51,334 nucleotides of DNA from Polaromonas sp. UBA5171 (GTDB taxonomy: Bacteria > Pseudomonadota > Gammaproteobacteria > Burkholderiales > Burkholderiaceae_C): contig DHWX01000134.1 in assembly GCA_002413395.1 (NCBI GenBank), forward strand, positions 1 to 51,334. The letters run 5' to 3'. The notes beneath the pieces are model-generated. The model ran no database searches. It was not told the origin of the DNA and saw only the letters and a list, made by a program, of their open reading frames with translations. The first letter of the stretch is position 1. The number at the start of each line of letters is the position of its first letter. Below, piece by piece: positions 1 through 6,637 of the stretch. A program made the translations under genes and the position numbers.

Positions 1-44
1 TAAGCCCGACAGGCTGCTAGGGGTTCTGGACTGCTCAGACTCAC
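1..44 (-). CDS. TacT-like GNAT toxin, N-terminal fragment (cut by window edge)
   Basis: Only the first 14 codons are inside the window. Reading starts at a GTG whose GTGA overlaps the antitoxin stop codon, the translational coupling usual for TacA/TacT pairs. The visible residues, VSLSSPEPLAACRA, look like the start of GNAT acetyltransferase toxins that acetylate charged tRNAs. This is an inference from a very short N-terminus plus the neighbour; no catalytic residues are visible. Confidence 0.5.
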   Translation of the reverse strand, partial: MSLSSPEPLAACRA

Positions 45-337
45 TTTTTAGTCCAGGGTGCGGGACGAGAAAAAAGCCGAGTCAGTCCTTCGTTTTCTTG
101 CTCTGGCTGGTCTAGTAAATCAATCAGGGCTTGGTACTGACTGCCCGTGACCATGAACAACCGCTGATCCAGCAAGGTCTGTTCGGCGGCTAGGCAGGCG
201 CTATCGAGGATGTAATCCGTCAGCGATTTGTGTGCGACTTGCGCAGCACGGCGCAACACCGCCTCTTGCTCTATCGTGGCGCGTAGCCCAAGCCGCGCGG
301 AACGGGCCGTGGGTGAAAGTGTAGCAGCGGTCATCAT
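41..337 (-). CDS. DUF1778 (TacA-like) antitoxin
   Basis: This 98-residue protein has the ribbon-helix-helix type N-terminus of the DUF1778 family (RLGLRATIEQEAVLRRAAQ, about residues 15-33) followed by the typical KSLTDYILDSA helix. Such proteins bind their own promoter and neutralise a GNAT-type toxin encoded immediately downstream. A GAGGG ribosome-binding site lies about 6 bases before the first of two adjacent ATG codons. The stop codon overlaps the GTG start of the toxin fragment at the window edge. The pair is typical accessory DNA and fits with the island character of the left half. Confidence 0.8.
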   Translation of the reverse strand: MMTAATLSPTARSARLGLRATIEQEAVLRRAAQVAHKSLTDYILDSACLAAEQTLLDQRLFMVTGSQYQALIDLLDQPEQENEGLTRLFSRPAPWTKK

Positions 338-904
338 TAGCCCTCAATTTGTTAGCTCAATGACGCTATGTTAGTATATTTGACTCACGTCATCTACCTT
401 TATGAGCGCTCAGGCGGTGAGGTGACCGTGGTCATCAACACTCGCAATCCAAAACCGCGCCACTTACTCCTGAATTGATAGCTTCTTACACACATTCCAC
501 GGGCATCAAAGCCCGATTTTCCTCCAAAACCCAAGCTCTGCCAGATGAGATCCACCTTGGCCGTGACCTCGGGCGTCATCTGCATGGTGCGGCCCCAACA
601 CATTAAAGGCGCCAAACGCAGGGTTATGCAAAATAAAGTTATCAAACTTTCATTGGTCCGCTTTTCAGGCAACATGAACTTTGTTAGCAAACACTCACGC
701 CAAATCGATTGGGGGGAAATCGAGCTTCCTGAGTTTGCCTGTGATTTATTTACCGCCAATTGGAAGTTCAAAAATGACAGCTTGAAGGTGAACCGACAGC
801 TGAGGATTTCCCAACGGATCAATGTTGTTATTTGCAAATTGGAATGGCTCATCTCGATTCCTTCGTACCGCGTTCTCGCCCCCCCCTTGTTCGAATTGGG
901 CGCT
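338..904. other. Intergenic region with repeat copy and possible transposase remnant
   Basis: No convincing intact gene was found in this stretch. It holds the antitoxin promoter region (338-400), a palindromic repeat copy (472-522), and low-GC sequence around 620-830 unlike its neighbours. On the minus strand near 540-600 a short translated stretch (RTMQMTPEVTAKVDLIW) faintly resembles the C-terminus of IS1-like transposases, which would make this an old insertion-sequence scar. That resemblance is weak and recalled by eye. Overlapping open frames on both strands here have no recognisable domain. Confidence 0.3.
472..522 (+). repeat. Palindromic intergenic repeat, partial copy (left arm missing)
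   Basis: The sequence runs ATAGCTTCTTACACACAT, then GGGC-ATCAAA-GCCC and a T-rich end. It shares the ATAGCT core, spacing and GGGC/GCCC stem with three other copies in this window (23246-23305, 29748-29805, 42637-42694). The GCTAT left arm is absent here. The GGGC/GCCC hairpin followed by TTTT could also act as a weak terminator, but no gene obviously uses it. Confidence 0.45.
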
Positions 905-2335
905 TCATTGCTGTGCCAACTCGGAAACCACCGCGTCGGTAAGCAGCGCGTTGAGAGATAGCACCGAGTCGGCGACGAACATCCCATTTGCCAACGCGAG
1001 GATCTCGGCTGCTTTCGGCAGCCCCACAGCGGCCGAGGCTAGGGACAGGAACTTGCGCTCGATATCGGTGTGCGACATCGGGTTCTCCGGCATGCCGCGC
1101 GAGTACTCGATGCTTTTGCTCAGCATCTGACCTTGGCGTGTGATCAGCGTAACCCGTCCGCCGTAAATCTCGGGATAGGCACGGTCGATATCTAGGTCAA
1201 CTTCGATTTCCACCTTGCGCGCCAACGCCACCACGCGCGGCTCGACAATGCGCTCGGACGTGAACTGCTCAAGGTAAGCCTGGCCGTCGAACATCGCCAC
1301 GGCGATGTTGTAGCGCAGGCTCATCTGGGCATTGAGCACCGAGTCGGCGTGGTAGTCAAATCCGGTCTGGGTCTGCACCACGCTCGGGATACCCGCGACC
1401 ACGCGCTCTACATCATTCACCATGAGCCGGTGCTCGCTCATCAGCGCGATCGCCGCATCGACGCAGGCGTGGTTGCTGCCGCAGCATGCGTGCGGTTTGA
1501 AGCAGGTCGCGTCGGTATGCCACAGACTGCCCAGGCCCTCGATGATCCGACCCGGCCGCGGCGTGTCGGACATGGTGAACAGGAAACCGCCATCTTCGGC
1601 CTCAAGGATGAAGCGCGGCCCTTCAAAGCCGCGCGCGGCCAAAAGCGCGGCAGTCACGCCGTCCTGTGCAGCGCGGCCCGGGTGCATGCGTTTGCTCATC
1701 GAGCCGTCGGCGGTAAAGGCCCAGACGCCGGCCGATTGCGTGCCCGCCAGGCCGAGCGCGCTCGCTGTGGTGGCCGCATCGAGCCCGAGGATCACGCTGG
1801 CCGTGGCCGCCGCGGCGAAGGTGCCGCAGGTACCGGTCAGATGCCAGCCACGCATGCGTGCGCGACCCGGATTAGCGGCCTGGCTTACACGGTTCATGGT
1901 TTCGTAACCGGCGGCCATCGCGGCAAGAATCACCCGGCCCGAGACCTTCTGGCGCTCGCCCAGCGCCAGCGCCACCGGCACCACAACCGCCCCCGGGTGA
2001 ATCTTGGCACGACTGTGGTCGTCGAAATCAAAGCTGTGGATCGCAGTCCCGCTGGACAGCACGCTGTTGCCCACACTGATGCGCTGCTGCCCGCCCCACA
2101 GGCCGGCTTCGGCTGGACCGCCTTGTTCAGCCGCGTACGCGCGCATGATGCGGCCCCAGCGCGTTGTCAAGCCATAGAGCCCGCAGCCTAGCGCGTCTAC
2201 CAAGGCCTTGCCCAGGATGGCCTCGGTGGCCTTTGGCACGGACTCGGCGCGCATCGATGCGATGAAACCCGCTAGCTCCTGCGTGATGCCGCGGTGCTCG
2301 CGTGCCAGCGCCTTCCAGGTTTTCAAGTCGTCCAT
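905..2335 (-). CDS. MmgE/PrpD family protein, copy A
   Basis: This 476-residue protein belongs to the MmgE/PrpD fold, which includes 2-methylcitrate dehydratase and cis-aconitate decarboxylase; it probably acts as a dehydratase, isomerase or decarboxylase on a small polycarboxylate. Family landmarks are the FDFDDHSRAKIHPG motif near residues 102-115, the HPGRAAQDG segment around 220, FKPHACCGSNH around 285, and the late GMPENPMS motif. The lysine I recall as catalytic in cis-aconitate decarboxylase (GNAAK) is Q in this protein, so simple cis-aconitate decarboxylation is less likely. An AGGAC site precedes the ATG. It is more like copy C than copy B. Upstream lies a chimeric pseudogene. Substrate unknown. 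Confidence 0.85.
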   Translation of the reverse strand: MDDLKTWKALAREHRGITQELAGFIASMRAESVPKATEAILGKALVDALGCGLYGLTTRWGRIMRAYAAEQGGPAEAGLWGGQQRISVGNSVLSSGTAIHSFDFDDHSRAKIHPGAVVVPVALALGERQKVSGRVILAAMAAGYETMNRVSQAANPGRARMRGWHLTGTCGTFAAAATASVILGLDAATTASALGLAGTQSAGVWAFTADGSMSKRMHPGRAAQDGVTAALLAARGFEGPRFILEAEDGGFLFTMSDTPRPGRIIEGLGSLWHTDATCFKPHACCGSNHACVDAAIALMSEHRLMVNDVERVVAGIPSVVQTQTGFDYHADSVLNAQMSLRYNIAVAMFDGQAYLEQFTSERIVEPRVVALARKVEIEVDLDIDRAYPEIYGGRVTLITRQGQMLSKSIEYSRGMPENPMSHTDIERKFLSLASAAVGLPKAAEILALANGMFVADSVLSLNALLTDAVVSELAQQ

Positions 2336-2352
2336 CGCAGCGTCCTTTCTTC

Positions 2353-2702
2353 TTAGTCGACCCGCGCGCCGGAGTCCTTGGCCACCTTGCCCCAGCGCAC
2401 GGTCTCCTCGCGCATGAAGACGGCAAAGGCTTCGGGTGATGGATGGGTCATCGGCTCGACGCCGACCTTAAGCAGGGCCTCTTTGACCTCGGACGCATTG
2501 GCGGCCTTCACCAGTGCCGCATGCAGCTTGTCGACCACGGGTCTGGGCGTCTTGGCTGGCGCCATCACCGCGAACCACCCAGAGGTAGTAATCCATCGGC
2601 ATCGCACATCGTGCGGGTCGCCGCCGACGAAATGGGCCGGCCGCGCGTTGCGTACTTGAGCGCAACCACCTCGTAGTTCGGCAGCTCTGCGATGGCACCC
2701 AT
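2353..2702 (-). pseudogene. Chimeric remnant: MBL-fold N-terminus fused to Bug/TctC C-terminus
   Basis: The upstream third, read from an ATG at 2702, gives AELPNYEVVALKYATR, then HFVGGDPHD and MPMDYYLWVVRG in successively shifted frames. These match AEYEVFALRYATR, HFMGGDPHD and MPMDYFVWLVRG of the intact MBL protein at 5786-6637. The downstream two thirds, in one open frame ending at 2353, give APAKTPRPVVDKL through FMREETVRWGKVAKDSG, the C-terminal end of a Bug-family (TctC) solute-binding protein. The middle of both genes is missing. The piece lies between MmgE copies B and A, 4 bases after the stop of copy B. Not expected to be functional. Confidence 0.7.
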
Positions 2703-2706
2703 GGCG

Positions 2707-4077
2707 TTAGCGCGCGTCGGCCATGGCCGTGAGCTGCATCAGCTGGCCTACGTTGGGGCAGTCTTCGATGGACTGCACCAACGCCGCAATCTCGTCGGCT
2801 CGCCCCGCGCCCAGCACCGGATGCACCAGACTGTCGAATTTGGCGCGCAACTCCTCATCGCTCATCGGGTTCTGGATTGAGCCCTTGGGGTAGTCGACCA
2901 GGGCCACGTGGATGGTTCCGTCGTCCATCGTCATCGTCATACGACACGATACCCCACGCGCAAGCGAGGCGTCGGTAGTGATCTCAATCATCTCCGACAA
3001 GCGGATCAGCATGGGCTCGGGCAGTCTCGCGTCATTGAACTGCGCAAACAAGGCTTGGCCATCGGTCAGCGCCACAGCGACCGCATATGGCAAGCTGACC
3101 TGGGCCTCGTGGTATGTCTTTGGCCGCTTGTTTTGATGATAAAGCGCCCAGTCAGGATGACGCGCCATCTCGATTGATCGAATGCTATTGAGGTTAGGCG
3201 CATGCTTGCGGCGTATCTCCAGCGCGCAGTCAATCGCATTGTGTATAGGGCGAGCGCAAGAATACGGCTTGAATTCGATGTCGAGCTGGTAAGGCTGATC
3301 GAACCCGGCGATCAGCTGCTGCGGATCGTTCTGGTCAGTGAAGGCGGCGAGGAAGCCACGCTCGCCGTCGAAGATGGTCGCTGCACCGGTGAAACCCAGC
3401 CCCGCGATGGTGGCGGCGGTGACGCCGTTGCGCGCAGCAGGCCCGGGGTTGAAGCGCTTTTGCATCGAGGGACCGTACATTTCCATCAGGCCGGAGGAGC
3501 AAGCCCCGGCTAGACCGAGTGCCGAGACGATCTTGTCCGCAGGCAGGCGCTGAATCTTGGCGGAGGCTACCGTGGCACCGAATACGCCGCAGGTCGGCGT
3601 GGTGTGGAAGCCGCGGTTGCGAAGAGAGGGGTTTGCGGCCTTGCTCAAGCGCTCCATCATCTCGCAACCAGCGGCCAGCGCCACCAGCAGTTCCTTGCCG
3701 CTGGCGCCGGCCTGCTCGGCCAGGGCCAGCGCCGCCGAATAGACCGGCGGGCTGAAATGGAACAGTGCCAGCACATCAATGTCATCGAGCTCGACGCTGT
3801 GAGAAGAAATGGCATTGGCGAATGCGGCTTGCATCGCTGGCACTCGGCCAGAACCGCCGATCAATGTGGCCTCAGTGTGGCCGCCTGTCACGGCCGCGAA
3901 CTTGCGCGCCACTTGGCCGCTCTCGGTCTGGCTGCCCGAGACCGCGACGCCGATGTAATCGAGCAGCAGCCGCTTGACGGCCTTCTTCGATTCGGCAGAA
4001 AGACGCGCGTAGTCGAACTGGCTGAAATGCGCACCCAGTTGTTCGGCGAGCGTGGGGGAGTTGGGAGTCTGGTTCAT
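2707..4077 (-). CDS. MmgE/PrpD family protein, copy B
   Basis: This 456-residue protein is of the same family as its two neighbours but is the most divergent of the three. It has VELDDIDVLALFHFSPP where copies A and C have a DD motif followed by HPG, NPGPAARNG in place of HPGRAAQ/HSGRAAQ, and FKPYSC in place of FKPHAC. The late QNPMS motif is kept. The changed active-site region suggests a different substrate or step from copies A and C. No strong Shine-Dalgarno sequence precedes the ATG, and the gene follows copy C by 32 bases, so it is probably co-transcribed. Confidence 0.85.
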   Translation of the reverse strand: MNQTPNSPTLAEQLGAHFSQFDYARLSAESKKAVKRLLLDYIGVAVSGSQTESGQVARKFAAVTGGHTEATLIGGSGRVPAMQAAFANAISSHSVELDDIDVLALFHFSPPVYSAALALAEQAGASGKELLVALAAGCEMMERLSKAANPSLRNRGFHTTPTCGVFGATVASAKIQRLPADKIVSALGLAGACSSGLMEMYGPSMQKRFNPGPAARNGVTAATIAGLGFTGAATIFDGERGFLAAFTDQNDPQQLIAGFDQPYQLDIEFKPYSCARPIHNAIDCALEIRRKHAPNLNSIRSIEMARHPDWALYHQNKRPKTYHEAQVSLPYAVAVALTDGQALFAQFNDARLPEPMLIRLSEMIEITTDASLARGVSCRMTMTMDDGTIHVALVDYPKGSIQNPMSDEELRAKFDSLVHPVLGAGRADEIAALVQSIEDCPNVGQLMQLTAMADAR

Positions 4078-4109
4078 GGAAGTGGAGGCGATGCCTGTGG
4101 TGAAAAAAA

Positions 4110-5537
4110 TTAGTTGGAGGCCCGGCCTGCAGCCGCACCGTTGCGCGGCGCTGCGAGCAATGCCGCCAGCTCGCTGGTGCTGTCGAGCCGGTCGAGCCGG
4201 TCGACAAGAACCATGATGCGGTCGGTGTCGCCGGGCGACAGACAGGATGCGACCACGTTACGAAACTTGTACTCCACGTCTTGCTGCGACATCGGATTCT
4301 CCGGGCTGCCGCGACGATTGAGGACTTCGTGGTGGAAGCTGCGGCCGTCACGCGTGGTGACCGTCACGCGCGCTGCGTGGCGGTAGGCCGGCCCCATGGC
4401 TTCGATCTCGGGATCCACCCGCGCGTGGACGCGGTCGATAAAATCGAGTAGACGCGGCTCGGCCAGCCGTTCTTCTGCGTACTGCGCGACGAAGGCCACG
4501 CCATCGAACGCGATCACGGCGATGCCGTAGAACAGATTCATCTGCGCCGCAGTCACGCCCTGGGCCTTGTACTCCCAGGCGCAGTGGGTGTAGGTCATCG
4601 GACTCACGCCCACCTCAATCCGCGCGATATCGTCGGGCGATAGCTGGTGCGTCTTGACGAGGTGCGCAAAGGCGTCGAGCGCGGCGTGGATACTGGTCAC
4701 GCAGGCATGGGGTTTGTACCCCACCTTGCCGGCCTCCCAGACCGTGCTCAAACCCTCGGTCAGGCGCGGCGCATTGGGCTTGTCGGAATAGGAGCTCAGA
4801 TACCCTCCGTAGCCGGCCTCAAGCACGTCGCTGATGCCGGTGAATCCCCGCCGTGCGAGTAACGCTGAGTACACGCCGCTTTGCGCCGCGCGACCCGAAT
4901 GGAAGCGTTTGACCATAGCACCCTCCTGCGCCGCCATCAGCCCACCGGCCTGCGAGCCGACGATGCCAAGCGCATGCTGCATCTGTTGCGCATCCAGGCC
5001 AAGCATGCGCGCGGCAGCAGCAGCGGCCACGAACACGCCAGAGGTGCCCTGCGGATGGAAGCCGCGAAAGAACAGGCCCATGGTGGCCGCATTGCCCACG
5101 CGCGTGCCGATCTCGTAGCCGGTGGTCATGGCAGTCAGCAGCGCGCGCCCGGACACACCGCCGGCCTGCTCGGCGAAGGCCAGCACCACCGGCACGGCGA
5201 TCGAGCCAGGGTGCACGATCGACTCCTTATGGATGTCGTCAAGCTCGAACGCGTGGCCCGCGGTCGCATTTACCAGCACCGCCCCGGCTACAGAAGTCTT
5301 GCGACCGCTACCGAACAGCGAAGCTACGGGCCGTGCGCCCTCATCCTCGACCATGGCTTGCACGTGCTGCGTCCACGGCAGCGTCACGCCGAACAGGCAG
5401 CAGCCGATGCTGTCGAGCACGCTGGTCTTCATGCGTTCGATCACCTCGGGAGGAATCGCGTCGAATTCAAGGTCCGCGGCGAACTCGGCCAATGTGCGGG
5501 TGGCGCCCTTCAGAAGGGGTGTTTGGTTGCTGCTCAT
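4110..5537 (-). CDS. MmgE/PrpD family protein, copy C
   Basis: This 475-residue protein has the family pattern FELDDIHKESIVHPG near residue 100, HSGRAAQSG near 215, a YKPHACVTSIHA segment near 275 and a late GSPENPMS motif. It aligns by eye better with copy A than with copy B: both share IGCCLFG/LGCGLYG near residue 50 and the HPG segment. It is the first of the three MmgE/PrpD genes in the direction of transcription and follows a decayed Bug-type gene. The likely chemistry is hydration, dehydration or decarboxylation of a polycarboxylate. Substrate cannot be read from the sequence. Confidence 0.85.
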   Translation of the reverse strand: MSSNQTPLLKGATRTLAEFAADLEFDAIPPEVIERMKTSVLDSIGCCLFGVTLPWTQHVQAMVEDEGARPVASLFGSGRKTSVAGAVLVNATAGHAFELDDIHKESIVHPGSIAVPVVLAFAEQAGGVSGRALLTAMTTGYEIGTRVGNAATMGLFFRGFHPQGTSGVFVAAAAAARMLGLDAQQMQHALGIVGSQAGGLMAAQEGAMVKRFHSGRAAQSGVYSALLARRGFTGISDVLEAGYGGYLSSYSDKPNAPRLTEGLSTVWEAGKVGYKPHACVTSIHAALDAFAHLVKTHQLSPDDIARIEVGVSPMTYTHCAWEYKAQGVTAAQMNLFYGIAVIAFDGVAFVAQYAEERLAEPRLLDFIDRVHARVDPEIEAMGPAYRHAARVTVTTRDGRSFHHEVLNRRGSPENPMSQQDVEYKFRNVVASCLSPGDTDRIMVLVDRLDRLDSTSELAALLAAPRNGAAAGRASN

Positions 5538-5561
5538 GAATGCTTTCGTTGCATGGGGAGG

Positions 5562-5729
5562 TCAAATAACAAGTTTGATAATCCGGCTCAACTTACTTAC
5601 CTCGCCGGCAATCAGTTCGCGTCACCATTCGGGCGTGATGGCGCTAGCCACCACATCGAAGCCGGGCTCGGACGCTGCAAGGTCCGCGAACAGCGCGCCG
5701 ACTAGGACCAGGATGGGAGTTAGCCTCAT
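5562..5729 (-). pseudogene. Bug-type solute-binding protein remnant (internal deletion and stop)
   Basis: A good ribosome-binding site (AAGGAGACAACC) precedes an ATG at 5729. The frame encodes a signal-peptide-like start (MRLTPILVLVGALFADLAAS), then TPEW, an in-frame TGA at 5622, and in the same frame RELIAGEVSKLSRIIKLVI up to a second stop at 5562. The tail resembles the C-terminus of Bug/TctC binding proteins (TPEEF..xI..E..KW..VI). The whole is about 55 codons where roughly 320 are expected. It sits between the MBL gene and MmgE copy C, mirroring the Bug fragment before copy A. The first 35 codons could still be translated. Confidence 0.45.
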
Positions 5730-5785
5730 GGTTGTCTCCTTCGGAGTTGGTGATACATGGGCAATAAGGGAGCGGGTAAAGTGTC

Positions 5786-6637
5786 TTAGTCGATTGGGTC
5801 GACATCGAGCCGTACCGCTATGCCTTCGAGCGCTGGCGACACTGCGGGATACCGATGCATCACAAGCGGGTCGTGCCCCGGCACGATGTGGCGTGGCGAC
5901 TGTGCCAAGCGCTGCAGTGTGGCGTAGCCATCAACGGCCTCGCCCACATTGAACATCGTTGGGAAGACGCGGTTTTTCTCGAAGTGCTCATAAAAATGGC
6001 TTGCATCTGACGCCAGTACTACCCAACCGCGCTTTGTATGCACCCTGACGCACTGCAATCCGTGGGTGTGACCACCGATACGGTGCAGACTCAGACCAGG
6101 TGCCAATTCGGCGCTGCCGCAATGGAAGCAAACGCGGTCCTTGTAGACCAGGCGCACCATACCCACCACTTCATCGACCTCGTAGCCGTGGTTGAATTGC
6201 CGGTGAGCCATATGGTGGCCGGTGGCATACGCCATCTCATCGTCCTGCAGGTGGAACTGAGCGACCGGGAAACTTTCGAAGGTGCCCACGTGGTCGTAGT
6301 GAAGGTGTGTGATGAGCACGTCCTGGACCTTCTTCACGTCCACGTCGAGCATAGCCAAGCCATCAGCTGGCAGGCGCAGCAAAGTGCGACCACGCCGGGC
6401 TGCAACCTCGGCACCAAAGCCGGTATCGACTACAAAGGTTCGACCGGCGCCGCGTACCAGCCAGACAAAGTAGTCCATTGGCATAGGCGCATCGTGTGGA
6501 TCGCCTCCCATGAAATGGTAGCTACGCTGGCCAGCGCGCGTGGCGTAGCGCAGCGCGAACACCTCGTATTCGGCAATACGGGCTGCTTCGGGCAAGTCGC
6601 CTGGCAGTGCTCGGCCTTTGTGAGGTCTGTTGATCAT
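5786..6637 (-). CDS. MBL-fold hydrolase, AHL-lactonase-like
   Basis: This 283-residue protein has the metal-binding HLHYDH motif (H111, H113, D115, H116), GGHTHG, ASDASH and PGHDP, the order seen in N-acyl-homoserine-lactonase-type metallo-beta-lactamase hydrolases. Members open lactones or other cyclic esters or amides using two zinc ions. No signal peptide is seen, so it should be cytoplasmic. Its ATG overlaps the stop of the upstream flavoenzyme gene (ATGA), showing translational coupling. In this catabolic context ring opening of a cyclic intermediate is more likely than quorum quenching, but that is inference. A decayed second copy lies at 2353-2702. Confidence 0.8.
   Translation of the reverse strand: MINRPHKGRALPGDLPEAARIAEYEVFALRYATRAGQRSYHFMGGDPHDAPMPMDYFVWLVRGAGRTFVVDTGFGAEVAARRGRTLLRLPADGLAMLDVDVKKVQDVLITHLHYDHVGTFESFPVAQFHLQDDEMAYATGHHMAHRQFNHGYEVDEVVGMVRLVYKDRVCFHCGSAELAPGLSLHRIGGHTHGLQCVRVHTKRGWVVLASDASHFYEHFEKNRVFPTMFNVGEAVDGYATLQRLAQSPRHIVPGHDPLVMHRYPAVSPALEGIAVRLDVDPID

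Noticed and set aside
545..961. 138-codon plus-strand frame near the left end
   Set aside because: No domain, no good ribosome-binding site and overlap with the 3' end of MmgE copy A on the other strand; treated as intergenic.
400..987. Possible IS1-like transposase on the minus strand
   Set aside because: Only a stretch of about 17 residues is reminiscent of a transposase C-terminus and no inverted repeats or full gene are visible; mentioned only as a weak possibility in the intergenic entry.
5786..6637. Quorum-quenching role for the lactonase-like MBL protein
   Set aside because: The motifs would allow it, but coupling to the enoate reductase gene points to a catabolic hydrolase and there is no quorum-sensing gene nearby.
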